Of a stretch of 64,000 bases of DNA, positions 26,671-34,499 are shown piece after piece. Each line of letters opens with the position of its first letter. The first letter of the stretch is position 1. The position numbers and the translations under genes were made by a program. This DNA is from Halogeometricum sp. S1BR25-6. Its GTDB lineage: Archaea; Halobacteriota; Halobacteria; Halobacteriales; Haloferacaceae. Under the pieces are notes generated by a model. It worked only from the letters and a program-made list of their open reading frames with translations. It was not told the DNA's origin and made no database searches. The DNA lies in contig NZ_JAMQOP010000006.1 of assembly GCF_031624495.1 (NCBI RefSeq), positions 1-64,000 of the forward strand, read 5' to 3'.

Positions 26671-28551
26671 ATGGACTACAAGCCGATATCGGCGTACGGA
26701 GCCGTCGGCAACCAGAAGACAGTGGCGTTAGTCGGTCGCGACGGTTCAGTCGACTGGTGTTGCTTCCCGCACGTCGAGAACGCGAGCGTCTTCGCGCGTA
26801 TCCTCGACGCCGAGCGAGGGGGGCACTTCACCGTCCAACCGGCTGGCTCGTTCTCCTCGACACAGCGATACGTTCCCCGAACGAACGTCCTCGAAACGCG
26901 GTTCCAGACGGCGACCGGCCAGGCGACGCTGACGGACTTCATGCCCGTCCCGGATGCAATCCGTGATGAGGGCGTTCCGAACGGAACTCTCCTCCGAAAG
27001 GTGACCTGCACCCACGGGCGACTTGACCTCAAGGTCGAGTTCGAACCGCGATTTGACTACGCTCGGACGGTCCCGACCGTCGAGACGACCGACCACGGCG
27101 TCGTCACGACTGGGAACAATGAGTCTCTTTCCCTCTCCACTCCCCTGCCGCTCCGTGTCGACGGCGCCTCGGCAGAGGCCTTGACTATGCTTGAGGAGGG
27201 TGAGACGCGCTGGCTCGTCGCTGGGTACGGGCACGAACCCGAGATACGGCCTGACGCGCACCAGACGTTGCTGGAACGGGTCGTCGATCGCTGGCAGGAC
27301 TGGGTCGATATCGGCTTGGACCGGCGTAACGATCCGGTCGGCGGATACTGGCAGGATGTCGTCGTCCGGTCAGCACTGACGCTAAAACTGCTCATCCATG
27401 ACGACACCGGCACCATCTGCGCTGCCCCAACGACCTCGCTCCCCGAGGATATCGGCGGCATTCGTAACTGGGACTACCGGTTCAATTGGATTCGCGACTC
27501 GGCGTTCACTGTCCGGGCGCTGTCAGAGTTGGGCCACGTCGACGAGGCCAAGGAGTACTTCGACACCTGCCTGCGCCACTGCGCTGACAACGACCCTGCT
27601 GATGTACAGCCCGTTTTTGGGTTACACGGTGACACCGATCTCGAGGAGGAGACGCTCGAGCACCTCTCCGGTTACCAGGGATCGCGTCCCGTTCGAGTCG
27701 GTAACTCAGCGGCCGATCAGACCCAGCTCGACGTGTACGGTGAGCTGATCCACGGGGTGTACGCGACCGCCCAGTACGGGGCGGAGATAACCGATGAGAA
27801 CTGGGCTGTGATGAAAGACCTATTAGACTACGTATGTGGTGCGTGGTCCGAGCCCGACGTCGGTATCTGGGAGATGCGCGACGACCCCCAGCAGTTCGTC
27901 TACTCGAACGTGATGTGCTGGGTCGCGCTCGATCGAGGAATCGCCATAGTCGAGGAGACAGAGTTCGACGGAGACGTCGAGTGCTGGCGAGAGGCCAGAC
28001 GAGCCATAAAAGAGGACGTGCTCAAATATGGGTACGACGAGGACGTCGGGAGCTTTGTTCAGGCGTACGACAACCGGATACTCGATGCAACGAGTCTCCT
28101 CATCCCAATACTGGGCTTCTTGCCAGCCGACGACGAGCGCGTCCAGTCGACTATCGACGCGACACTAGACCGGATCACGACCAACGGACTGGTCGCCCGC
28201 TATGAGGGAAACGATGGACTCCCGGGCGAGGAAGGGGCGTTCGTCATGTGTTCGTTCTGGCTGGTCACGGCACTCTCCCTCTCGGGTCGCATCACGGAGG
28301 CACGGGAGACCTTCCGACAGGTGATGCGGTACGCGAGTCCCCAAGGGTTGCTTGCCGAGGAGGTAGATCCGGCTACCGGGGAACTCCTCGGGAACTACCC
28401 ACAGGCGTTCAGCCACATCGGCCTCATCAATGCTGCTCTCCACCTGCAGGAGGCCGAGACCGACGCGGATGACCCGTCGGCGTCAGCGACGACCGGCGCC
28501 AAGCAGTCAAGCGGCGTGAATACTTCGACCCGGGCTGAGAGGGAACGGTAA
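26671..28551 (+). CDS. Glycoside hydrolase family 15 (glucoamylase/trehalase-like)
   Basis: 626 aa from ATG 26671 (MDYKPISAYGAVGNQKTVAL); the frame opens at 26635. The N-terminal beta-sandwich (about 1-210) has DGSVDWCCFPHVENASVF, typical of GH15 enzymes. The (alpha/alpha)6 barrel contains RNWDYRFNWIRDSAFTVRAL (general acid region), YGELIHGVYATAQYG and EGAFVMCSFWLVTALSLSGR. Such proteins hydrolyse alpha-linked glucose oligomers or trehalose and act in the cytoplasm. No signal peptide. Complete and intact in the middle of a decayed region. Substrate cannot be told from sequence alone. Confidence 0.9.
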   Translation: MDYKPISAYGAVGNQKTVALVGRDGSVDWCCFPHVENASVFARILDAERGGHFTVQPAGSFSSTQRYVPRTNVLETRFQTATGQATLTDFMPVPDAIRDEGVPNGTLLRKVTCTHGRLDLKVEFEPRFDYARTVPTVETTDHGVVTTGNNESLSLSTPLPLRVDGASAEALTMLEEGETRWLVAGYGHEPEIRPDAHQTLLERVVDRWQDWVDIGLDRRNDPVGGYWQDVVVRSALTLKLLIHDDTGTICAAPTTSLPEDIGGIRNWDYRFNWIRDSAFTVRALSELGHVDEAKEYFDTCLRHCADNDPADVQPVFGLHGDTDLEEETLEHLSGYQGSRPVRVGNSAADQTQLDVYGELIHGVYATAQYGAEITDENWAVMKDLLDYVCGAWSEPDVGIWEMRDDPQQFVYSNVMCWVALDRGIAIVEETEFDGDVECWREARRAIKEDVLKYGYDEDVGSFVQAYDNRILDATSLLIPILGFLPADDERVQSTIDATLDRITTNGLVARYEGNDGLPGEEGAFVMCSFWLVTALSLSGRITEARETFRQVMRYASPQGLLAEEVDPATGELLGNYPQAFSHIGLINAALHLQEAETDADDPSASATTGAKQSSGVNTSTRAERER

Positions 28552-28726
28552 TAGTATTCGGACAGGCATACCACGATGAACGATACCACGAGAGTTGACA
28601 CACGACGGAGGACGAACCGATGACCGACCACAACGACGACATGGGTGGCGGCTTGGGGAGATGATTCTCAATCACCCCGTTAAGGAAAAGAGGATCTAGT
28701 ACGGAGTCATCTCGCTCGGCTACTAG

Positions 28727-29347
28727 TTGATTTTCAGCCCGTTTACCTTCAGCTACGAGAGTGTTCTGCTGACTTAGAGCGACGCGATCACCGAGAGTCT
28801 GCTCGTCGTCCTAAGCGGAATCACGCTTCTGCGTGACAATCCTTGGGCGTCGTACGCGAACGGGTTCGTCGGGGTCTGGCTGTTGATGGCACCGCTAGTG
28901 TTTCACGCTCCGACTGCAGAAGCGTACGATACCCTCGTCGGCATCCTTGTAATCACGTTCCCAATAAGTCTCCCGTTCGATGCCGTCCTCTACACCAACG
29001 GCTTGCCGTTTGGATCGGTGCTCTCGTACATCTATGCGAGCCTCATCGTCCCGCCGGTCATCAACGCGTACCGGGAGTACTACGGCACGAAGTTCGCGGC
29101 CATCCTCTGTGGAATGATCTCCGTTTCCGCCGTGCTCACGGGCTTTGTCATTCACTTCATCTTCCTTGGGGCAGGGGTCATTCCTGACCCATCAAGCGTC
29201 CAGATTGCAGAGGTAAAGATCGAGATGAACTACAAGATGGTCTTGAACGTCCTCGCACCGGTGTTCTTCCTATTTCTCTACTGGCTTCATTGCTCAGGCT
29301 CGATTGGAGATGAAGAACACGACGAGCACGCTCACACCACCGACTAA
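28727..29347 (+). pseudogene. Chimera: SPW-repeat protein remnant joined in frame to a permease C-terminus
   Basis: One frame reads an SPW-type membrane repeat (SPFTFSYESVLLT, a TAG at 28775-28777, then SDAITESLLVVLSGITLLRD, NPWASYANGFVGVWLLMAP, LVFHAPTAEAYDT). Without a stop it then turns into the C-terminal part of a YHS/ArsP-type permease (NGLPFGSVLSYIYASLIVP, NAYREYYGTKFAAILCGM, then two more helices and a His-rich end). The second part parallels the intact permease at 46595-47992. The fusion lies at about 28930. The first possible start after the TAG is near 28880. Two gene fragments, no intact function expected. Confidence 0.7.
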
Positions 29348-29458
29348 CGCTCTCGGTCTCTCTCGTTCCGTCGGTCAGCATCTTTGTCGTGCCAGTAGTC
29401 GGTGATCGTGGTGACGAGCTCGTCAATGGACCTGACGCCACGGGCAGGGACAGACATC
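29346..29458 (-). other. Possible 3' remnant of an unidentified gene
   Basis: The minus strand reads MSVPARGVRSIDELVTTITD then YWHDKDADRRNERDRER, ending at TAG 29344-29346, tail to tail with the permease fragment. The frame is open further upstream (VQVLFCRDRG) to a stop, without a start codon. The composition is coding-like; identity unknown. Confidence 0.3.
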
Positions 29459-29864
29459 CCGCGATCCCGACAAAATAGTACTTGCACCCAATATACAACG
29501 GCTGGTGAGAACGGGGAACACGGACGTAGCTCATCTTGAGTTCAGCACCCATAACGATGGTACCAAACGGTTCTAGTTCGCGGTAGCGATTGATTCTGCT
29601 GCAAGTCGTCACTCGGATAGATTCGAGTTAGCACCCCCGTCCTCGTACTCGTCAGTTGGGTTGTCAGGCGGCACGTCGGCGACGAGCGTTCTGTCGATAA
29701 ACGTCCCTACGAATGTCGAGACAGAGATTACATTTGTGTCGGTTGATGAGACTCGAGATTGAGTAGATGATAAACACGCTCAATAAGTTTCCCGAGGTTA
29801 CCTCTCACGAAGTCTTTGTGAGTCTAAAAAATCGTGGGGGAGCGTTCGAGGTGTCGCCGAGCGA
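29459..29864. other. Gene-poor stretch with a second C-terminal remnant
   Basis: On the minus strand, 29779 down to 29609 is open and ends STFVGTFIDRTLVADVPPDN, PTDEYEDGGANSNLSE. The acidic Pro-rich end and the hydrophobic start suggest the tail of a small membrane protein. It has no start codon and stops border it. A T6 tract at 29826-29831 belongs to the following gene. Nothing else is recognisable. Confidence 0.3.
29826..29831 (-). terminator. T6 tract after the Csp-like gene
   Basis: Six T on the minus strand, about 34 bases past the stop at 29865. Consistent with an archaeal U-tract terminator for the copper-binding protein gene. Confidence 0.35.
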
Positions 29865-30215
29865 TTAGCTCATCGCCGAGACCATCTCTCGGCAGGCATC
29901 GGCGCACTCGCGGAGTTTCTCTTCGGTGACTTGGCAATGCTCTGCGTCGTGCTTCGCGCACTCGTCAGCACACTGCTCAGACGCGTCGGCGCACAGTTCT
30001 GCGGTCCGCGTGTGGAAGGTCGACTCGCGGGAGCAGAAACGCCCGCACTGCGTCGCGAGATCCGCGACGTCGCGGCAGAGGCGCGCGCAATCCTGCATCT
30101 CCTCGCTGCCGGTGCACTGATCGGCGCACCACTCGGTCGCCTGCGCGGCTTCGAAGCAACTGTCGACGCATCGTTCCATCTCGTCGGTCAGGTGGTCTAT
30201 CTCTGAAACTGCCAT
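29865..30215 (-). CDS. Four-helix bundle copper-binding protein (Csp/DUF326-like)
   Basis: 116 aa with 14 Cys at regular spacing along four helices (CVDSCFEAAQATEWCADQC; DCARLCRDVADLATQCGRFC; LCADASEQCADECAKHDAEH; CREM). This is the hallmark of Csp proteins, which fill the bundle core with many Cu(I) ions for storage or detoxification. No signal peptide is visible, so it should act in the cytosol, like Csp3. It is single and intact among pseudogenes, and it links this region to the metal island further right. Confidence in the family is high, metal identity by analogy. Confidence 0.92.
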   Translation of the reverse strand: MAVSEIDHLTDEMERCVDSCFEAAQATEWCADQCTGSEEMQDCARLCRDVADLATQCGRFCSRESTFHTRTAELCADASEQCADECAKHDAEHCQVTEEKLRECADACREMVSAMS

Positions 30216-30568
30216 CGCACCTCGAACAACGGACGCCTTGTTTAACCCAGTTTAGGCTAACGAAACGAACTCGCTCGGCGGCTCTACCTCGGTTCCTAAA
30301 TTCGGGGGTTATCGATGATTTGTGGGTAAACGGGTTTCGTGTGAAACCGGTAGGACCTTTTGGGTTTCGGGCGGCCGTATTACCACCGCCGTACGTCGCT
30401 CGCGTGCCGTCTCGGACAGCGTACGCTTCCGCCATCGGAACCGTCGTTTCGCCGTCGACGCCGTGACTGGGCTTGTATTCGAAACCGACGAGGAGAATTT
30501 TCGGCGGTTCGTTAGCCGCAATCACTGAAAGGATACGGCGAGTACCTACTATCGCACCAACCGACGAC
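30216..30568. other. Untranslated stretch between divergent genes
   Basis: About 350 bases without a coding frame on either strand. A small inverted repeat GGTTTC/GAAACC lies near 30330-30350. The left end should hold the promoter of the Csp-like gene. I see no remnant that I can name. Confidence 0.3.
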
Positions 30569-30595
30569 GTTCGGCGCGCGAGAGGCGCGCCGAAC
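30569..30595 (+). promoter_or_regulatory. Perfect 11-bp GC-rich hairpin before the DUF4396 gene
   Basis: GTTCGGCGCGC (30569-30579) pairs exactly with GCGCGCCGAAC (30585-30595) around a 5-base loop. It ends 26 bases before ATG 30622, so it lies either in a 5' leader, where it could control translation or stability, or over the promoter as an operator. No T-tract follows, so a terminator is unlikely. Confidence 0.45.
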
Positions 30596-30621
30596 AGAAC
30601 CAAAGGATACAAACTGAACAC

Positions 30622-31377
30622 ATGGTACTACAACAACTGCTCGCAGTCGTACTCCAGAACTCGCTGCTACCGCGGTGGCTCGCACAGTTCGGAAAACAAA
30701 TAGAGCACGCGTTCGCGCCCATCAGAGCCGTTCTCAAACCCATTCTATCCAGTCCCGTTACGGCCGGAATCTGGGCGATTCTGGTGGTGTCGTCGCTCGC
30801 CGTCCTCTGGTGGGACATCCGGAAACGGAATCAGGCGCTCCCGTCGATGATGAAGTTCGTCTGGACGCTGACCGTCCTCTACTCGGGCCCCATCGGTCTC
30901 GCCATCTACTGGTGGTCCGGGCGGACGCAGATAGCCCACGACTCGTTCTGGCGGCGCGGGTCCCGTTCGACGAGTCACTGCTACTCCGGATGCGGACTGG
31001 GCGAAATCGTCGGCATCACCCTCGCGCAGGGCATCCTCGCGTTCAACATCCTCTGGGTGGTGCTCATCACCTTCGGATTCGCGTACCTGTTCGGCTACGC
31101 GCTCAACATCGGGCCGCTGATGCAGGAGGGTATGGGTTTCCGCGAGGCGACGTGGGACGCATTCCTCAGCGAGACGCCGAGCATTACCATCATGGAAATT
31201 GCCGCCATCTCAACGGATCTCCTGTTGGCCGGCACCGCCGGCATAGGGAGCATCCTGTTCTGGATGGCAATGGCGTTCTCGCTGTCCATTGGGTTCATCG
31301 CCGCCTATCCCATCAACGCGGGTCTCATCTCCCTCGGCGTGAAGGAGGGGATGATGAACCCCAAGGAGATGGATTAG
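30622..31377 (+). CDS. DUF4396 membrane protein
   Basis: 251 aa with about six hydrophobic segments. The family signature is visible as HCYSGCGLGEIVG in the middle (His/Cys cluster at the start of the DUF4396 domain), followed by LAFNILWVVLITFGFAYLFG and IEIA-like helices, and ending in GFIAAYPINAGLISLGVKEG with MMNPKEMD. The His/Cys pair could bind a metal. DUF4396 proteins often occur next to copper or heavy-metal genes in bacteria and archaea, which fits the Csp-like neighbour. Transport function is possible but not established. Confidence 0.85.
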   Translation: MVLQQLLAVVLQNSLLPRWLAQFGKQIEHAFAPIRAVLKPILSSPVTAGIWAILVVSSLAVLWWDIRKRNQALPSMMKFVWTLTVLYSGPIGLAIYWWSGRTQIAHDSFWRRGSRSTSHCYSGCGLGEIVGITLAQGILAFNILWVVLITFGFAYLFGYALNIGPLMQEGMGFREATWDAFLSETPSITIMEIAAISTDLLLAGTAGIGSILFWMAMAFSLSIGFIAAYPINAGLISLGVKEGMMNPKEMD

Positions 31378-31447
31378 AGCGCTATCCCTGTACAGACATC
31401 CGATTCGGGTCTCCTCCCCATATGATAAATACGAGTGCCTGATCAAA

Positions 31448-31675
31448 ATGACCCGAGAAAACTCAGAACTCAGAGATCTTCCTCCCAGCGCAAAACTGGT
31501 GTACAAAACGCTTGAATATACCGGAGAATCAACTCAGCAGCAGATTATCAAGGAATCACAGCTCTCGCCGAGAACTGTTCGTAACGCCCTACAGCGATTG
31601 AAGGAGATTGACGCTGTGACAGAGGATGTTTTTATTCCCGACGCCAGAAAATCGATATATCGAATAGTTAATTAG
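31448..31675 (+). CDS. Small winged-helix DNA-binding protein (75 aa)
   Basis: A complete MarR-like winged helix: LPPSAKLVYKTLEYTGEST, recognition helix SPRTVRNALQRLKEID, and wing DVFIPDARKSIYRIVN. It is one domain without a sensor part. It follows DUF4396 by 70 bases on the same strand and could regulate that gene or its own, but no operator is visible. Such mini-MarR proteins are common in haloarchaea. Confidence 0.85.
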   Translation: MTRENSELRDLPPSAKLVYKTLEYTGESTQQQIIKESQLSPRTVRNALQRLKEIDAVTEDVFIPDARKSIYRIVN

Positions 31676-31718
31676 TGACAGAGACAGCCTGAAGACCCAG
31701 AACGTGTTCGCGTACTCG

Positions 31719-31967
31719 TTAGACCCCCTGCAGGGTATCAAAGACTCGAGTCCGAAATACGTAGAGAAGAGCTATGAAGACGCCGAGGACAACGATTCCG
31801 AGAGAACCGATGACAAATCCAGAGATACCGAGGACAAGAACTAATACAGCCCATAGATTCGATTCGAGGCTGGACAGCTTCTCCACTCCGTCGAAATACA
31901 CCCAGAAGGAGAGGAGAGTAACTAAGAAGCTACCTCCGTTGACGACTATCTGAGGGAGGGCAACCAT
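31719..31967 (-). CDS. Small membrane protein (82 aa)
   Basis: Two or three hydrophobic segments (VVNGGSFLVTLLSFWVYF; NLWAVLVLVLGISGFVIG; LGIVVLGVFIALLYVFRT). Unrecognised. It is convergent with the winged-helix gene. The hydrophobic pattern and absence of other frames support coding, but there is no further evidence of function. Confidence 0.5.
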   Translation of the reverse strand: MVALPQIVVNGGSFLVTLLSFWVYFDGVEKLSSLESNLWAVLVLVLGISGFVIGSLGIVVLGVFIALLYVFRTRVFDTLQGV

Positions 31968-32148
31968 TCACAGAATATGACAGACTCCTCACACATGTAT
32001 CTGCTTATAGAACGACATGTAGCTCCCCTGTACTAAGCGGTCGGTTCTCGACGATGGTTGCGAAGTAGAGAGTGCAAATTTAGCATGAAGTTCTTGGTTT
32101 CCTTTGGAATGACAAAGAGTTGATAACTTCATAGTAACTTTTTATGAT

Positions 32149-32492
32149 ATGGTTCCCCCCTCCACAGCACCTACCTTCATCCTCGCCGGAATCACGCTTA
32201 CTGGTTCGTCGCTTTGGCTACTGTGGACTCGTAAAAAACCTTGGATAAGAGGCTTCAGACTCTCGTTACAGGGTTCGCATTGGTTGGAGTAGTCACGTTA
32301 TTGTATTTGACGCTTCTTCGCTTCGGCTACTTTGACGCACTCTTGTATTCGAGGTCTGGGTTTTCCGAGTCAATTCCACTATGGCGTGTTCTCCCGGCTA
32401 TCGGCGCAGAAATAGCAAGCATTCTTGTTCTCTCTTTCGTCCTTCTTCGGCGCAAGATTGGTCGAAAGCACAGGAGAATGATGGCTCACTGA
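32149..32492 (+). pseudogene. Small membrane-protein gene broken at an A6 run
   Basis: ATG 32149 opens MVPPSTAPTFILAGITLTGS followed by SLWLLWTRKK, then runs off frame at a run of six A (32233-32238). The adjacent frame continues as LDKRLQTLVTGFALVGVV, then LPAIGAEIASILVLSFVLLR and stops at 32492. One additional A would join them into a protein of about 114 aa with four transmembrane helices. Loss of a base in a homopolymer (in the genome or in sequencing) explains this best. The second part alone could start at TTG 32241 (83 aa). Family unknown. Confidence 0.55.
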
Positions 32493-32728
32493 ACTCTTTG
32501 CCGAGTACAAGATACACAGGCGGTATTGAACGGCCAGTCTACGAGAAGCGATTACGAAGTAAGGTTTACTGAATGAGAAGTCCAAGTGATTATTACTGAC
32601 GTGCCTGCCTTCACAACCTCGGAGGATGGATTTGATGCGTGCCTTATTTTCAACCCGACTAAAGATGGATGAGGGAAGTCTGTAGGTTCTGTACTGTGCT
32701 ACGTTGAGAAATCCCGCAGAACGACTCG

Positions 32729-33361
32729 TTAGAAGATACCCAGAATAAATCCGATACCATCACGATGAGGATTGTCGCCGTGAACCCTGGCAGATACTCC
32801 GCATAGTCTTCAAGTCGATCCTCGTAACGCTGGTAGCCAGCCACGAGTACCAGCGTCACACCGACGAGTGACGTAATGACGGCCAGCGAGTAGAGGAGGA
32901 TCAGGTCGAGACAACAGGCCAAGCCGGTGTAGATCGCAATAATATCGAACTCCTCGTTGTGGGTGAATCCGAGGGCGAACGCGAGGGGTGCCATCCCGTA
33001 GAGCCCCCGATCCGACGTCTCCTCGAGATTGTCGTGAGAGTGGGAATGGTCCGACTGGCCCGCGAACGGAACTATTCGCCGACCCCTAGCAATCCATCCT
33101 TGGGTATCGTCGTCAACGTGGCATTGATCGTGGTCGTGGGTGTGATCGTCGTTCTCGTGGTGGTCACTGTGGTCGTCATCGTGATCTGGTACGGTGTGAT
33201 CGTGTCCATTGAACTATTGCCAGATTCCGAGGGCGATGAGTAGCGTCCCGACGACGTAGTTCATTCAGGGAATCTGGGTGAGGCTGAAATACGAGAGCGC
33301 CCAGAAGTAGACGACCACCTCGATGAGGTCATCCACCGGCCTTCGATCACGACGGACTGCG
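32729..33361 (-). pseudogene. Ni/Co exporter (NicO/RcnA-like) with two in-frame stops and a frameshift
   Basis: One minus-strand frame reads a first helix (IEVVVYFWALSYFSLTQIP), then TGA, then MNYVVGTLLIALGIWQ and TAG. It goes on through a His/Asp-rich loop (DHDDDHSDHHENDDHTHDHD) and the second half LAFALGFTHNEEFDIIAIY, LDLILLYSLAVITSLVGVT, GYQRYEDRLEDYAEYLP. At the end, LIVM turns off frame and the true C-terminus IGFILGIF appears one base away, with its stop at 32729. The His-rich cytoplasmic loop and the HxEE-type motif are typical for nickel/cobalt exporters. The first helices before 33361 are missing, replaced by integrase sequence. Clearly non-functional. Confidence 0.8.
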
Positions 33362-33375
33362 CTCAGTAAATTCTA

Positions 33376-33618
33376 CATCGACTCTTGGATGCCGCAGAAA
33401 TCGACATCGCCCACCCGAAACACGACTACTTCGCTCCTCACGCCGGTCGACGAGGCATGGGAGAGGTCCTCGTCAGAGCGTTCGGCTACACGGTCGCAAC
33501 TCGATATCTCGACAACTCGGAGGAGATGGTTCGCGAGCGCTATTCCCACATCGAGGCAGGGGAACTTGGAGACGTGGCGACTGAAACTCTCAACGAGGTT
33601 GACCACATAGGGAAATGA
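33376..33618 (+). pseudogene. C-terminal fragment of a tyrosine recombinase (integrase)
   Basis: About 80 residues starting abruptly (ILHRLLDAAEIDIAHPKHDY) with the C-terminal catalytic half of the XerC/D family: HAGRRGMGEVLVRA holds His-x-x-Arg of box II, and ERYSHIEAGELGDVATETL holds the catalytic Tyr. Box I Arg and the N-terminal DNA-binding domain are missing. An integrase tail next to truncated genes marks this as a recombination point. A TTG at 33385 could start a 77-aa product but would not be active. Confidence 0.7.
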
Positions 33619-33758
33619 TCGCCTTCTACAGTTGCTCTCGGTTGGCGCTGCGAGCGACACGTCGTTGATAGTGAGTGAACACGTTATTCTCTAGCAGACC
33701 GACTGAACGATTCCGACCCCGACCCCGTCCGTGAACGAGCCATCAATTCAGCGTACCC

Positions 33759-34397
33759 ATGCCAGTTGACCCCGTGTGTGGGATGGAAATCCCACCCGAA
33801 TCTGCCGAAGCGACAACCGAGTACGAAGGTGAGTCGCTCCACTTCTGCTCGAACGACTGCCAAGCGTTGTTCGATAGCGCTCCCGAGAAGTACGTCGAGA
33901 TGCCGCACCCCCATCTCATCGAGACAGGCGGTGCTATCATCCCTCGTCTGCCATACGGCCGTGCGAAAGGTGAATTCGACATCGATATCGCAGATCCCAC
34001 GCCGCTCCAGGAGGGCGACAGCGTCAGTTTCTCGAAGGAGATTACGGATGACGACGTCCGGAAGTTCGCCGAGGCGACCAGCGATACGAACGCCCTCCAC
34101 CTCAACGACGCGTTCGCAGAGAAGACACGGTTCGGCCACCGGATCGTCCACGGGACACTCGTCTCTGGACTGATTAGCGCGGCACTGGCGTGCTTTCCCG
34201 GGCTCACAATCTACATCTCGTAGAACCTGGAGTTCCAACAGCCCGTGGACATCGGCGAAACACTGACCGCTCGATGTAAAATCGTCGACGAACTCGACGG
34301 TGCCCGGTATCGCCTCACCACTGGGATCGAGAACGACGCCGACGAAATCGTGTTGGATGGAACGGCGACGGTTCTGATCGATCCTATCCCGGAGTGA
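33759..34397 (+). pseudogene. YHS domain fused to MaoC-like (R)-hydratase, with one in-frame TAG
   Basis: The N-terminus is a YHS metal-binding domain (PVDPVCGMEIPPESAEA; FCSNDCQALFDSAPEKYVE). From about residue 60 comes a MaoC hot-dog domain (SVSFSKEITDDDVRKFAEAT; NDAFAEKTRFGHRIVHGTLV holding the hydratase Asp/His). TAG at 34221-34223 ends the open frame, but the same frame continues perfectly (NLEFQQPVDIGETLTARC; LTTGIENDADEIVLDGTATV) to TGA at 34397. CAG to TAG explains the break. Intact, it would be about 212 aa and hydrate enoyl-CoA to (R)-3-hydroxyacyl-CoA for PHA synthase next door. The YHS fusion is unusual. Confidence 0.8.
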
Positions 34398-34499
34398 TCA
34401 CCAGCACGTTCGACACCAGTGATGACAATGCACCCATTTACAGCGCCTCTCGAATTGCAGCGTCGAACGCTCGAATGAGGCGCAGATGCCGTCGAGACG

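Noticed and set aside
32959-33243. Plus-strand frame that looks like a Val-rich membrane protein
   Set aside because: It is the antisense of the His/Asp-rich loop of the Ni/Co exporter (GAC/CAC read as GTC/GTG), not a real hydrophobic protein.
34221-34223. Pyrrolysine or other recoding at the amber codon of the MaoC gene
   Set aside because: Other stop types (TGA, TAA) break neighbouring genes too, no pyl genes are seen, and CAG to TAG mutation is simpler.
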